From NCBI RefSeq assembly GCF_963678635.1, contig NC_087066.1, positions 39,639,223 through 39,703,222 of the forward strand: 64,000 nucleotides of DNA. The letters are read 5' to 3'. The stretch comes from Symsagittifera roscoffensis (taxonomy: Eukaryota > Xenacoelomorpha > Acoela > Convolutidae). The position numbers were made by a program, and so were the translations under genes. Shown here piece after piece: positions 1-10,700 of this stretch. The notes under the pieces were generated by a model. The model was not told the origin of the DNA. It saw only the letters and a program-made list of their open reading frames with translations, and did not search any database. Position 1 is the stretch's first letter. Each line of letters begins with the position of its first letter.

Positions 1-1182
1 ACTGGAGAAACTACAAAAATGGCGCACTCCAAAAGGGTCTCAAAAGATTTTGGCTTCAAATTCTGTTTTATGTTCGTTGTCATAGAATTAGCCTCCAAGG
101 ACTAATGGAAGTAGCTGAAAAAGACTCCCAGAGAATAAAACGCGGTAGAGATGGTCGTAAAAAGTGTAGATGCACTTTTCGACCCGTTTTATAAATAATC
201 GCTTATTTAAGAAACGGCGATCTTCGGATGATTTCAAGTATGATTCGGCTAAGGCGACAAAAACCAGAAACAATGAAGATATTATAAACACTATTCGATC
301 TCAGCTTGAAAATACAGGCTTCAAATCATTCGTTCCTTCTCCTAAACACGTTCATCGAGCGACCGCCGAAATAGTGGTTCACTTTACAAACTTCTGAAAG
401 CCCGAGAAAGCATTTTCCGGATTTCGAAGTGACCTAGTTTCTTGCGTCGAAGCAGTTGCGTTCCTTTCACTGAAAACGAGGGAGCTTCAAGGGTTACGCG
501 TGGATATCTGGGGAGACGGCTGTTAGATTGGTAGTGTGGAGGTTACCAGGCTCGCGTTCAGGCTCCTCGATGTCAACATTAGTGTACAGTCGACTAGCAG
601 CAATTTCTGTTTCGCAGTTAAGTCAATTTTCTTTTGAAAAACATCTCTCATGATTATTAGTCTCGACATCGCTTATATGTTATATATAGGCAGTATGGTT
701 AACATTATTTGTTCTTTAACTAAATTAGATACTTTGGCTCCACGCATTACTATCTTCCAAAAAAAATTATTTGTCAAATGGAGCAGAGCGCAAAATTTTT
801 CTGCGTACGGACAAAGCCAGTGCAGAGTTTAAGAGCAAATAGTTAATCATTGTTAATGGAATCCACAGCCAAGGCTTAAATTACTGAGAATTCAAATTTA
901 TGAATGTACGTACCCCTTTGATTAATTTTATCAATAAATTCAGCGTACCGTGGAAAAACTAGGGAGCAGAACGTTGGTCCCACCACAGCAGGATAACAAG
1001 AATCGGGTTGGTTGTACAGCCAAACAAACTCCCTAAGACAGTTAGGAGCAAAGCTGACCTACAGTGGCGATTCACCATTTTGTTGCGGCTGGTTATTGGT
1101 GTCTCTAATGAGCTGTCATCTGATACAGTCTCGTGGCTCCCACTGTATGTGTCAAATGATACTACAGACTTCCGCCGACTAA
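1..1182. other. No gene supported
   Basis: Only short open frames are visible. The longest on the plus strand (170-397, 75 codons, basic N-terminal half) could be an exon, but I see no recognisable domain or convincing splice signals. A GGAATCC palindrome-type motif occurs near 857-867; the same motif recurs through the window. Confidence 0.4.
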
Positions 1183-1713
1183 CATGCGAACCAGAGACTG
1201 GCAAAAAAAACTGAACTCAATGTGCCATTTCGAAAAAAGTTACCCAAGACGTCACTGGTCAGCATCGAAGACATTCGATGCGTTTGTCCAGGTGCGACCC
1301 ACATGATTACTCGATGTGTGAAAACAGATCTTCGTAAAATGGCACAAAAAATAACCGATGATATGCATCCTCACGAAAAGTTTGGCATTCAGCGCTTTGA
1401 GGAAATTTTGACCAGACGGGGGGCCAAAAAGCCATTTTTTCGTTTCACCACTGTCTCGATAGGAGGAACAGATAAAGCTGGCAAAGTGGGTGCAGTCTCT
1501 CTTTCTGGAATCTGTGCGATGACTTTCATCGCTGGCAAGGAAGAAATGAAAGAGGCTAGCACAGAAATTGAAGATCTTTTTGGAGGAGTATGGAAAAATG
1601 AACTTGTTGTTCGCCCCAAAGAAAATACAGATACGTACGTTAAATCTGTAAAAGTGCTACCAGCCATCTACCCGAGTCTCGTCTCAAAAGTTCCTGGAAA
1701 AGACCTCGGGTGA
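1183..1713 (+). CDS. Unrecognised coding remnant or exon
   Basis: The frame opens after a TAA at 1180-1182 and runs to a TGA at 1711-1713, about 176 codons. The first ATG in frame is only at about 1303, so if the frame is coding it is either an exon entered by splicing or a 5'-truncated gene. The product is basic and mixed hydrophilic, with one hydrophobic stretch (about 1490-1540) and a cysteine pair near the start. I do not recognise the family. Amino-acid composition looks gene-like, not random, which is the main support. No neighbouring gene helps assign a role. Confidence 0.4.
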   Translation, partial: HANQRLAKKTELNVPFRKKLPKTSLVSIEDIRCVCPGATHMITRCVKTDLRKMAQKITDDMHPHEKFGIQRFEEILTRRGAKKPFFRFTTVSIGGTDKAGKVGAVSLSGICAMTFIAGKEEMKEASTEIEDLFGGVWKNELVVRPKENTDTYVKSVKVLPAIYPSLVSKVPGKDLG

Positions 1714-2004
1714 ATCAACACTAAAGATGCCAGTATATTTTTGAGAAAGAGTATGAATGAATGCACGCAATTACTAAGAGCAAGAGGTGATTTTAACGCT
1801 ATAGAGTACAAAAATTGGGCTGAAAATTACAATTAAGTTTCAGTGCTTATCTTAGGAGAACAAGGATTGACTCCCTACAAACTAAAATTCCTCCTATTGC
1901 CACATCTTGTGGTGAGCAATTTTATATGAAGTCCATGGGAACATTTTTGCGAAGCTCACAAAAAATCCAAACACCATGCGAACAAAAATTTTCAAAGTAG
2001 GACA

Positions 2005-2750
2005 ATGCGAGGCGGAGGAAGATTGCATAATCAAGACCCATTATTCCTCGAAAGGTTTTTTTCATTCTGCAAGTTTATGAAATCTGGTAAGTGCACAGGT
2101 AGTTTTCTGAACAATGCTGGAGACGTCTTGGGAGGAACCAATCCTATCCCGTCGTACTTACAATTATGTCAAAAAAATCTGGAATTTCTGAAAAATCCTG
2201 TCGTTGAAAAGCGTCCATCTAGTCTGCTGCTTTCTGGTTTGGATTTTATGCGTTGGGTACTTTCGGATGTACAGCGACAGCAGTTGTGCGAAAAAAAGCA
2301 AAACCGAATCTAGCACCACAAGCTATGGAGGAAAAATGGATGCATGATTTAGGAGGTACTGTCCTAACCAAAGACAATGCTCAAACCATTCTTCGGGGAC
2401 AATCGAAGACACCTAACTGCTTTCTTCTGGTGAAAGATAACAAAGATTTGGTCAAAAGAACGATGACTGTAGAGGAACTGTTGCAAAAGCGAGTAGCTAA
2501 AAACGAGTCAACAACTGATCTGGAATCTAGTGATACTGGGCAAAACCAAACGAAAGAGCTGGCAAAAAAACTGTCACCTGCTGCCATCCAATTCGGTAAA
2601 TTTGCGGGTAGTGATTTCAAGTTTTTGAAGCTAAAATACTTAATTGACTCTCTTTACTCTGGTTCAGTTATTGATCCGATATCTTACCAGCTACATCCGG
2701 GGAGTAATTTTTTAAAGCTATTCACGTCAATGACAAGCGACAACTTTTGA
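2005..2750 (+). pseudogene. Unrecognised gene split over two frames
   Basis: Two overlapping plus-strand frames look like parts of one gene. The first runs from an ATG at 2005 to 2313. The second is open to 2750 and overlaps the first from about 2253. The overlap contains a run of seven A residues near 2290-2297, a typical place for an indel. The second part has Lys/Glu-rich helical stretches and a Leu/Lys-rich segment ending about 2660. No family recognised. A real short intron in the overlap is possible but I see no convincing GT-AG pair. The 1714-2004 gap before it holds nothing I can name. Confidence 0.35.
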
Positions 2751-3370
2751 TGGAGCAATGTCAAACTAGCGGTGAAAGTCAGGTTTCTGCAATCGTGGCT
2801 CTAAGGAAACATACAGCTGAAAAATAACCGCAGTTTCTAAATACTGAACCCCAAGTACCCCCTTCGTGTAGCTGAACAAACTCAGCCCACATAGTACTCA
2901 GCTCACAACAGCACAATCAAACGATAGATCAATTTTGACGAGTTCAGTGTTAAAACGACGTTCAAGTAACTCACGCAAGTGGTATGCCCTACATATCCCG
3001 TCGGAGGCCTTCATTGGTGTCTTTTCGTGGGGTCTATAACAACAAGCCGACGTGACTTCAGTAAAAAATACTTTACGTTTCGGCTTGAAATCTCATCGGC
3101 TTGATGTCCGGCACCCTTTTCAAGAACCTTAGTCTAATGATTGTACCAATTTCGGGCGACAATGAGTGTGGGTGGCTCCGAGATGATACCCTCAAGGCCG
3201 GTTAATTCTCATCTCTGGAAAAGGTGAGGGGACACGAGTAGCTGTTTTATATGATCTCGCATAAATTAAATTTGCATTAGAGCGCGACAGTTGGTTTTTA
3301 TTGATTCCACAAACTGTTAGCGGATTCCGCAGATTTTAAGTGAGATTCATAATGCTGAACGATAGTCAGT
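2751..3370. other. Intergenic, no gene seen
   Basis: No supported coding region. A segment at about 3277-3350 (CGCGACAG tract, then ATTCCACAAACTGTTAGCGG and GATTCCGCAG) is repeated at about 5255-5325, so both are copies of a dispersed element sharing the GGATTCC palindromic motif seen in the tandem units. Confidence 0.4.
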
Positions 3371-3989
3371 TTGCTACCAAAAAAATTGAATACCACGGGA
3401 ACTTCATCATCGAAATTTTCTGACCCTTTAGTAATTGTCCCAGATTGGTCTGCTAAACAATCGGTCCCCGTGCCAGAGGAACACAATATTGCTTTGAAAT
3501 TTAAAGACGACCTAGTTAAAAATGACCACTTTAACTTTTTGAAGCGCTACAAAGCTAACTTATCTTTACCTTCTTCCCCAATTATACCAGAAAATCATTG
3601 CTCCAAGAAGTTAATACAAAAAACCAGGATGACAAATTCTTATGGATCTAATCACAACATTGAAGACAGGACGCCCACTGGCGATTAATGAAGATTACAT
3701 GAAAAACTATGAGAAGGACCTGCACAGCAGAGATGATCTACTTTTCCTGGACAACAAAATAGTAAAACCAGCTACGTTCCGAGGGGCCTTCAGTTCGATA
3801 TTACACGAGTCCCACCCTAGCCAATTTGGCATGAGGTTTCTGGCTGAATTTATCTGGTGGCAACATATTTATAGGGAAATATATCACCACGGCAAATCTT
3901 GCAAACAATGTTCAAAAGCCGGTAAGAACCTCAAGGTGTTGTTGGGATTGGAGCAAATGAGCAAATACCGGATTTTCATCAACGATTAA
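3371..3989 (+). pseudogene. Ty3/gypsy-type pol fragment (integrase zinc-binding domain)
   Basis: The frame 3642-3989 contains a recognisable integrase N-terminal HHCC zinc-binding module: a His-x3-His pair (H-E-S-H near 3808-3819), the WW pair typical of gypsy integrases, then C-x2-C (C-K-Q-C near 3899-3910). It stops about 25 residues later, before any catalytic DDE core. A second frame, 3371-3688, overlaps its start and may be the preceding linker region after a frameshift. There is no reverse transcriptase, protease or LTR nearby, so this is a truncated dead fragment. It is unrelated by position to the large element at 26950-45856. Confidence 0.6.
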
Positions 3990-4086
3990 AGATAAATTTA
4001 AATTTAGCCGGCCCTTTGAACGCTTTCTGATCTATATTGATAATCGTTTAGATCAAGGAAAATCAATCATATCAGACCGCCGGGCA

Positions 4087-4407
4087 ATGAGTTTGGAGCT
4101 ACACGATGGAGCAGTGGACGGATACGAAGACGCGGTGATCGACTCTTCCTCAGACGGGGACTCGGACATCCCACTGGCAAAGATTATCCATGGAAGTCAA
4201 GCAACCCCAATCTTCTCCTCAGACTCGGACATCCCACTGGCAAAGATTACCCATGGAAGTCGAGCAACCCCAATCTTCTCCTCAGACTCGGACATCCCAC
4301 TGACAAAGATTACCCATGGAATTCGAGCAACCCCAATCCCAATCTCTAATCGGAAACGGCCTACTCTAGCGAAATTGGCGCCACTGCTGGAGGTAACCTT
4401 TTTTTAA
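4087..4407 (+). CDS. Small acidic-start protein with three tandem 21-residue repeats
   Basis: An ATG at 4087 opens a 106-codon frame. Residues about 15-27 are Asp/Ser-rich. Then a 21-residue unit beginning D-S-D-I-P-L and ending in A-T-P-I is repeated three times, the third more diverged. The C-terminal end reads into a T-rich stretch and may instead be a splice donor (GAG|GTAACC near 4390). No family recognised. The preserved frame through all three 63-bp repeats favours coding. Confidence 0.4.
   Translation: MSLELHDGAVDGYEDAVIDSSSDGDSDIPLAKIIHGSQATPIFSSDSDIPLAKITHGSRATPIFSSDSDIPLTKITHGIRATPIPISNRKRPTLAKLAPLLEVTFF
4161..4345 (+). repeat. 63-bp tandem repeat, three copies
   Basis: Copies start at 4161, 4224 and 4287 with CTCGGACATCCCACTG. 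The period is exactly 63 bp, a multiple of three, so the repeat keeps the reading frame of the small ORF that contains it. The first two copies are nearly identical and the third is more diverged. Confidence 0.85.
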
Positions 4408-5748
4408 TGTATTTGCGACTCGTATTTTAATCCATTTAAAGAGGCGGTTGATGATTCTTCTAACCACACGGTCACTTTGCAAAATGGACATATATTAGCC
4501 GGAAAGAGGAAATCATCGCCTCCCCAGAAGTCGTCCAGAGCCAACGCTTAGAAAAAGACGACCAATGGGAAGTTAACTGGCGGAAAACCGACTCTCATAC
4601 AAACTACCACAAATTCGTAGACAGAAGTTATCGTCATTCCGGATTCCCATCAGAAATTGTCTCAAGACAGCAGTCTTCCTGGACCATCATCCTTCGGATA
4701 CGCTCTAGAGCAAAAATTGCTGGACAGCACACCAGATGAAAAGCATCCTGTTGCCACCCAGCCCATATCTACAATCAGACCGCCTGTTTTCTTGTGCTGG
4801 TGACCTTCCGATTTCCTCATTCCCCTCGCAAAATTGGGGTACATTCAGACATCGCAGAAGTCTCTCATCGGAAAATCACTCATCATAGTCGCAGAGCAAG
4901 ATTCCAGGAGCGAAATATCGGCGATAGATCAGGACGTACAACAAGCTTCTCGTTGAACTCATTAAAATTCTTTTTTCCAATTTCTTTTTTTTGCGATTTG
5001 TAGAGTTTGTAGACTTAGTTTTAGCTAATTTAGCACTAATTAGATACGTGCTAAGTATGTTTCATATTGAACATCGGTCGATCATTCCCTTTCTTATGTT
5101 GCTTTAGATAAGACATTCGTGATTTAATTTTTAATCATGTTATTCTCTCAATTTCTTAGTCGATCAATTTGGAGCTTCAATCAATCGCCTTGTACCATTT
5201 TTGGGCGACAATGATTTGTTATGATCTCACGTAATATTTACTACTAAGTTTGTTTTAAAGCGCGACAGTTTTTTTTTAATCCACAAACTGTTAGCGGATT
5301 CCGCAGATTGTAAGTGAGATATCCAGCCCTAACCAGCTTGAACAATGGCTAGATAGAATAACGGATGCGGAAATTACAAACAAATACTTAAGCATTGTCT
5401 GTGGAATCCACAAACAAATCTTAAACCATTACTTAACTAAATTCGTGGATATACCTCTTTAGGTTTTAAACATTCGATTGAAAACGGCTGTTTTGATTTT
5501 TCAATTATGTTAGATTTTTCATTTTTTAATGTTAATTCGTTCCTAATCACGTAATTTCTTAGTAAATGTTTATAATTGTATATGTTCTGGGTTTAATAAT
5601 AGAAAATTTCATTAGTAAATTTGAGCATAAATTACAACCGGTTTAAAATAGAAAATCACGAACACAAACGCACTCTTAAAAATTGTAAATTGATTCGACA
5701 ACCCCGGAATGAAAGGAGATAAAGTTTTGTAGGATACCCAAAATCCAT
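4408..5748. other. Intergenic, no gene seen
   Basis: No frame with recognisable coding character. The region holds the second copy of the dispersed GGATTCC-type segment (about 5255-5325) and a nearly perfect odd palindrome TGTGGAATCCACA at about 5399-5411. 5450-5700 is very AT-rich. It lies 3' of the SET-type gene, so part of it may be that gene's 3' flank. Confidence 0.4.
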
Positions 5749-6140
5749 TTAATTGCTGCCGTCAAACAACGCTTGAGCAACTTTGTCTCCATGGTCATAG
5801 CGCAGTTTCTCGAAAGTTGCAATGTCTCTCCTGGCTTTTAGGATGACTATTTTTGCACTTATGCTGGAAAGTACAACTTCTACCATCTTCATATTGGCCT
5901 CGTTTTTCTTCTGGGTGGCGTGGTACGCTAAACGACCCAGGTAAACGTTCCATTTATTTAACAGGCACTCCTCGTTTGAAGCGTCGATCAATCGTCCAGG
6001 AGGACCCGCAATTTGCAATACGTATTCGTTTAGAACTCCTGGTTGGAGACAGTACTGGTCGGCATTGATGTTGGTGACTACTTTGCCGTGGTAATCCACC
6101 AACACGTCATCTTTCTTGAAGGGTTGCGAAGCAATCAAAC
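5749..6140 (-). pseudogene. SET-domain exon, SET8/KMT5A-like
   Basis: This last exon encodes most of a SET domain. It has a KKDDVLVDYHG start (the family has a G-D-x-V-x-E-Y-H-G strand), an LGRL segment, then the AdoMet pocket region and a final ARRDI plus YDHGD. SET lysine methyltransferases transfer methyl groups from AdoMet to lysines, and the YHG and LGRL context fits the SET8/KMT5A type best. The canonical N-H-S is Y-H-A here, and Y-D-Y-G-D is Y-D-H-G-D, so catalysis is doubtful. An acceptor (TTTTTACTAG) sits immediately upstream at 6141-6150, with an open lead-in to a small hydrophobic stretch if unspliced. Upstream exons contain stops, so I read this as a decaying gene. Confidence 0.6.
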
Positions 6141-6417
6141 CTAGTAAAAAAGAAATCACTAATTGAAAAATGAACTGATTCAAAAATAACTGATTCAAAA
6201 ATGAAATTTTAAAAGTAAGATATATTTATCGAGTTATTAAAATTTGAAAGCACCTTTTCCAAAGACGGGAAATATGACATCAAAAATGCCGACCCAACTC
6301 TGGGTCAATGCACGACTCTGCAAATCTTCTTGAGCCTCACATGGAAAGCTCTCAATGTCGTTGGCGGTATGTTTTAGGCTTGTGGTTTTCGCAAGCGGCT
6401 GAAACTTTCTCTTTGAT

Positions 6418-6773
6418 CAATCATTGAGCAGCTTCGTCACGTGGTCAACTACTTTCTTCAGGTCATGGCTTGCCCACTTCTGCTTTGAGTAAAAGTTTGT
6501 AACTTTGATTGACAGCTCATGGGAAGTTGTCACCTGCTGAACAAAGATCTGTGCGCGCTGCACCTGGCGAACCTAACGTTGAGAATCTTGTGGGGATCGC
6601 ACTGCCAACAGAACCTCGTCTTAGGTGTATCCGTTCAACTTCTGGTGAACTTCTGAAGCTTGCCTCTTCAGCTTTACCATCTCAAACGTAGGGCTGGTAG
6701 ACAAAGGCATAAGCTTCGCAACCTTACGTCTGAGACAGCGCTTCAGCTGTTCCAGATTTATGATGCTAATCTA
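6418..6773 (-). pseudogene. Coiled-coil-like exon of the SET-type gene, with two in-frame stops
   Basis: One frame is open and coding-like across the segment (Lys/Glu/Gln/Leu rich, helical) except for a TAA at 6621-6623 and a TAG at 6573-6575. Both lie in the same frame and the text continues sensibly after each. The upstream boundary is a good acceptor (TTTATTATAG just 5' of 6773). The exon ends in a TGA around 6418. Two nonsense codons in a coherent frame indicate pseudogenisation of the SET-type gene. An unrecognised intron that removes both is the alternative. Confidence 0.45.
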
Positions 6774-6870
6774 TAATAAACGAAATTTTTACATGTGATT
6801 CCACGTCGGTTTCAATTTTGATAAATAAATCCCTTTGGAAGACATTGAAAATTTATATCGATTGATCTAC

Positions 6871-7055
6871 CTGGCGTTTGAAATGATCATTTTGTGGAGC
6901 AACCGGGAACACCGCGTTCCCAAATGAATTGATGAAAAACAGTTGAATAGTCACCATGTTTTTTGTGTCCCGCTGAGCAACATAGCTCATATTACTCCTC
7001 GTTAAATTGGTTCTGGCCTCTGTATAGTACAATTTTATACCCTGTACTAGCCAGA
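6871..7055 (-). CDS. Probable internal exon of the SET-type gene
   Basis: An open segment is bounded by a plausible acceptor (AATTCCAG before 7055) and a good donor (CGCCAG|GTAGAT at 6871/6870). The encoded text has a Tyr-rich start, a short hydrophobic stretch and a basic end. It joins in phase 0 to the next exon at 6773. No domain recognised. The left edge of the tandem duplication (7011) falls inside this exon, so units U2-U4 carry only its beginning. Confidence 0.4.
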
Positions 7056-7249
7056 CTGGAATTCGAGTTATCAAATCGAGTCATCAGTGTTTTTTTTATC
7101 AAATCAGTGTTATAAATTTAAAAATATTCTTACAGGCTACTGGTTCTATGGTTAGCTTCACGGTATCGTCTTCTTTTTTTCCTCTATCTTGACAATTGCC
7201 TGGACGACAGCATGTACCGTGATAGTGATAATCATTTTCTCGAGCATCC

Positions 7250-7429
7250 CTATGCACGTGAACAGAAACGTGACAATGGCCAATTGAAGAAGGTCAATTG
7301 TTCTTTGTGGGTCAAGGTTCCGTTTCTATTATCGGCGCAGTCATTCGACTTCTGGACATTCTGTGAAATGACTTCTTTGAGAGTCTCGTTTATTATCGAG
7401 TTTTTGGCTCGGGAGGCTTTTCCCGGTTG
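7250..7429 (-). CDS. Candidate second exon following the proline-rich exon (U1)
   Basis: An acceptor (TTCAATTTTAG before 7429) opens a frame that continues in phase 0 from the proline-rich exon and reaches a TAG at 7250-7252, giving about 59 residues, hydrophilic. A second frame over the same DNA (about 7345 down to 7142) encodes a hydrophobic segment and ends at a donor-like CCTGTAAGA. That frame is conserved in U2-U4 but frameshifted in U1 by one missing base near 7173. Conversely the hydrophilic frame has a stop in U3 (near 15246). Which frame is used cannot be decided here. Confidence 0.35.
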   Translation of the reverse strand, partial: QPGKASRAKNSIINETLKEVISQNVQKSNDCADNRNGTLTHKEQLTFFNWPLSRFCSRA

Positions 7430-7514
7430 CTAAAATTGAATATGGTTTAGTTTCAATATTTGGTTTACCAAAACATTAAGGCTTGTGTAATTTGAAGTTA
7501 TTTCTTCAACTTAC

Positions 7515-8021
7515 AGTTTCGCCTACATTATCTGGCTCTGCATGATCCCTTTTGAGGCTTTCTGTGGGTTCGTCGTAAATTTGGTCTTGTAATTTTTTGG
7601 GATCATGGGCTCGTGGTTCCGTGGGAGTGTAGGTTCGCCTCTCAGGGTCATGCGGTTGTCTTTCAATTTCTCGATAGTGGGGAAAATCCGATGGCCATGG
7701 AGAATTCGGATACGGTGATGCCGACATGTAGGAATCCATGTAGGCTGGATATGGCTGATACTGCTGAGGCTGGCACTGATGTACCATCGAGGGGCCTGAA
7801 TGGACATGTAGCAGAGGGGTATGTGGTTGCCCATATGTCGGCGGAATTGGCGAGGCGAAAGGTCGCGGGGGTGCTCGCAAAGGGGTTGGCGGTGTCGGAG
7901 GAGCAAGTGATATCGTGTCTGGTGCTGCGAGTGGTGACGGAGTCACAGGGATGTTAGAAGGCAATGCAAAAGGTGAAGGAGAACTGGAAGGCACCGAACA
8001 TGAGTTTTCGGCGTTGGACAT
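7515..8021 (-). CDS. Proline/serine-rich first exon, unit U1
   Basis: An ATG at 8019-8021 opens a 169-codon exon that ends at a textbook donor (GAAACT|GTAAGT). The product is Pro/Ser-rich and predicted disordered. It begins with Ser/Pro clusters, has a Gln/Tyr/Pro-rich middle (residues about 80-115) and ends in a charged Arg/Asp/Glu region. It resembles the disordered N-terminus of a nuclear regulator, which fits the downstream SET exon, but no domain is recognisable. The same exon recurs almost unchanged in U2, U3 and U4. Other open frames over this GC-richer DNA on both strands are shadows. Confidence 0.6.
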
Positions 8022-8134
8022 TTACTTTGAGTCGGTAAGTTTTTACTAGATTGGGATGAAAAATGAGAGATGCGATTAAAATTGAGCTCAAGATGAAGAT
8101 TAACTGACTTCAATTTAGCACAAAGCTCCCATCG

Positions 8135-8346
8135 CTTATCAGCACTAATTTAATCGAAATACCAGGATATCAAGATAAGAGTCCACCAAGGAATAACTTG
8201 ACACTTTCCACTCTTTTTAGCACACCAGATGACAGTAGCATCTTTGCAATAATTACTGCCTAAAGATAAGACGGCTAGTTGATAATGATCTGATAAGTGG
8301 AACTAGACAGTGCCGTTCTTATCAGTAAAGCCGTCATTATCAGGAA
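8135..8346. promoter_or_regulatory. GATA-site cluster in divergent intergenic region (U1)
   Basis: Between the divergent start codons at 8021 (minus) and 8447 (plus) there are at least six GATAA/TTATC motifs: CTTATCAG 8135-8142, AGATAAGA 8173-8180, AGATAAG 8264-8270, CTGATAAG 8290-8297, CTTATCAG 8318-8325 and TTATCAGG near 8338. Three match the extended CTGATAAG form preferred by intestinal GATA factors in several invertebrates. The cluster is kept in U2 (from 13501), U3 (from 16074) and U4 (from 22127). It is likely a shared enhancer or bidirectional promoter; this is inference. Confidence 0.5.
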
Positions 8347-8446
8347 AACTGTCATTAGTCAATTCTTGAACCAAGGCTCATTTCATTTCAATCATTCAAT
8401 CGCTTCTCAGCTCAGTCATATATGAGAGTCTTTCATCCTTGTCGTC

Positions 8447-9082
8447 ATGCTAAGTAGAACTTTTCGGGTAAAGGAAAAAATACAAGTCCTCGATGCCGTC
8501 ACTTCCATCTGGGAAAGTGCTGTAAGTTTATCATTAATCAGCGATTGGTGCGGAAAGACTAGTTGGTCTGATTGGCCGGGAAGTGCCATCTTTAGTGTCT
8601 CAGAAGACAGAAAAGAAAACGCAACAGCATGGAATATAAAAATTTTCCACAAACACAATGATACTTGTGTCATCAGCAGAAGGCGGAATTCGAGAAAAGA
8701 TAAAATATCGTTCAACCCCAGACAACTGCACAGGGACTCGATGGTCTTTTTTGAACATGCTAGGAGTGTCAAAAAAGAAACTGTCATCATCAACTATCCT
8801 TTCGTGTCCCAGTGCACAGTTCGTTTGGTCGACAAACCTCAGGATACTACGGGGAATGAAACATCATGCAGAGGAAATTTATACGTTATGTACTCCGAGT
8901 TGAGAAACGAGTCACAAGGCGAGTCAAGGAATCGAGTCGCCAGAGAATCACTGCCAGACGATTTCATAGTATTCGTGATTAAAGTTACTGAGAAATATAG
9001 ACCCAAACAAAAACCCTCAGATCCCAAGGCCAAAAAAAAACAAGAAGGAAAAACCGCAGGAAGATATTTGGAGTCGCCTTGA
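8447..9082 (+). pseudogene. Unit plus-strand gene, U1 copy (frameshifted)
   Basis: An ATG at 8447 opens a 211-codon frame. The product is basic and Ser/Arg/Lys-rich, with no domain I recognise. The last 20 or so residues are out of frame relative to U3 and U4, because the A-run at about 9031-9039 is nine long here and eight there. In U3 and U4 the frame continues to a Leu-Lys-Gln|GTGAAA donor-like end. An open GTAAGT at about 8522 in the early part could be a donor, but reading through is open here. A TATA-like CATATATG lies about 30 bp before the ATG. It is divergent to the proline-rich exon. Confidence 0.5.
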
Positions 9083-10069
9083 CTATTTTGAGTTGCCAGA
9101 AAGTGACAGTCGCTTGAAGCAGGTAAAATTATCTAGTAATTAATCAAATGTGTAACCAATCTACTAATTAAGAACATCCAACTATCCTTATATTCTGTAT
9201 GATCATCGATTTCATCTGATATCCTGATAATTTATAATGCTTTTCCGCATGCAACTGATTCTTGTTTTTATCGGTATTTAATTTACCGTATTCTATTTAT
9301 ACACCGTATTCTATTTTGTGATTTTGTGATTTTATATTGGTTCCAGCTAAACCAGTAACCAGGCCGTTGGTTTATCATCCACACAGTGTACTGCTAATTT
9401 TTTGGGCAAAATAACCTCAGGACTTTTTGGATACCATCAGTCTTGGGATTCTGTGCTGGGGAAAAAGGGATTTGTTGCCAGCAAGAAACGAACGTGAGCT
9501 AGACACTCTGATCAAATCTCTCAAGTTCACCTAACACAAAGATTTCCTCATGAGCACAATCCGATGCCATATAAATGCATGCCGTCGAGGATAACTACCG
9601 AGAAGTATTTAGACATAATACGGCCGAGTCCGCCCAGGATTTTTTTATGACTTCGAATGAACAACTTGAACTGTTTATACTGTTTGTTGTCATGACTGTT
9701 TTCTTACGACTGTTTGTTGTTATTTGATCTCTTTAAATTAACCGTAATTTGCCGTATTCTTTTTACTGTATGCAGTATGTGTTATGGTCTGAAAAATATG
9801 CCGGCCCGTCAAAGTTGCTCATAGAGAGGTGAACTATCTATTTGGTGTAATTTGCTCATAGAAAGTAAATTATCTAATAAGGAAAACTTAACTGAGTAAA
9901 TCCCTTTTAGATAAAAAGATTAACAAAACTTGAACAACTACAGCTAAAATAAGTGGTTAATTGCAAAAAAAAATTATGTTATAGAAAATTTTGCCTTATC
10001 AAACTATATTTGAAATAACCTTAACTACTTTAATTGAATTAATTGATTGAAATGAACTGATTAATTTAA
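9083..10069. other. Spacer of unit U1 with remnant exon
   Basis: AT-rich. It contains a single copy of the sequence that forms the 147-bp array in U4 (about 9190-9340), then a junction (about 9340) into the 3' part of an exon intact in U4 (24190-24381). The U1 remnant (about 9345-9536) has an extra T in a T-run (about 9397-9402) that would shift its frame. Confidence 0.5.
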
Positions 10070-10113
10070 ATGCGAGTTTATTTCATAAGTTTGTTCAATT
10101 TGTTCCTTTTGCA

Positions 10114-10296
10114 GGAATTGAGATTGATGGCAGGAATTGGGATCGAGCTTGGGTTACAGGAATCGGGATCAAAATTTGGTTACAGGAATCGGGATCGAAA
10201 TTGGGTTACAAGAATTGGGATCGAAATTGGGTTACAGGAATTGAGATCGAAGTTGGCGACGAAGTTGGTCAGATCGAAGTTGAGATCGAATTGAGA
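10114..10296 (+). repeat. 26-bp tandem repeat block (U1)
   Basis: About five imperfect copies of a 26-bp unit of the form GGAATTGGGATCGAAATTGG, each closing with GTTACA, followed by shorter GATCGAAGTTG-type degenerations. It is preceded by TTTGTTCCTTTTGCAG, which looks like a 3' splice site. Equivalent blocks lie at about 18050-18236 (U3) and 24969-25154 (U4). Confidence 0.8.
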
Positions 10297-10396
10297 CTGG
10301 TAGACGTCATGTAGTGTTGGTGAACCATTGTTGGTGAACACCTGTAGTAAATAAAAGATATAAATTAAAACGTTACCATATATAAACATATATGTA

Positions 10397-10700
10397 AATT
10401 GAATCCACAAACAAAATGCGGATTCCACTTACAGTTGCGGGTTTCGCAGTAGTTCAATTTAACGACACAAATGTTTTATCATTTGTTTGTGGATTCCACA
10501 AACTGTTCTGGATTCCACAAATACTGTTGCGGATTCCGCAAATTCGCCTCTTTTTGGAGCAATTTTGAGCGGTACAATGATTAAGGTAGTTGTTTCTGGA
10601 ATCCAAAACAGCATAGAAGATCAAAGAAAAGTAGCAATGTTGCGGATTTCGCGACAAATCTGGTTTTGGCCTGTTGCGGATTCCGCTTACAATGCAGAGA
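10397..10700. repeat. Cluster of GGATTCC odd palindromes (U1)
   Basis: At least seven motifs of the type TGYGGATTCCRCA fall within about 300 bp, for example TGTGGATTCCACA near 10488 and TGCGGATTCCGCA near 10529. Each is a 13-bp odd palindrome. Copies of the cluster are at about 18337-18625 (U3) and 25257-25548 (U4). Isolated relatives occur near 857, 3300, 5285 and 5400. Confidence 0.75.

Noticed and set aside
7613..7957. Open plus-strand frame of 114 codons and a second minus-strand frame over the proline-rich exon
   Set aside because: They lie antisense or out of frame to an exon with a clean splice donor. GC-rich DNA easily keeps shadow frames open, and the same shadows recur in all units only because the DNA is duplicated.
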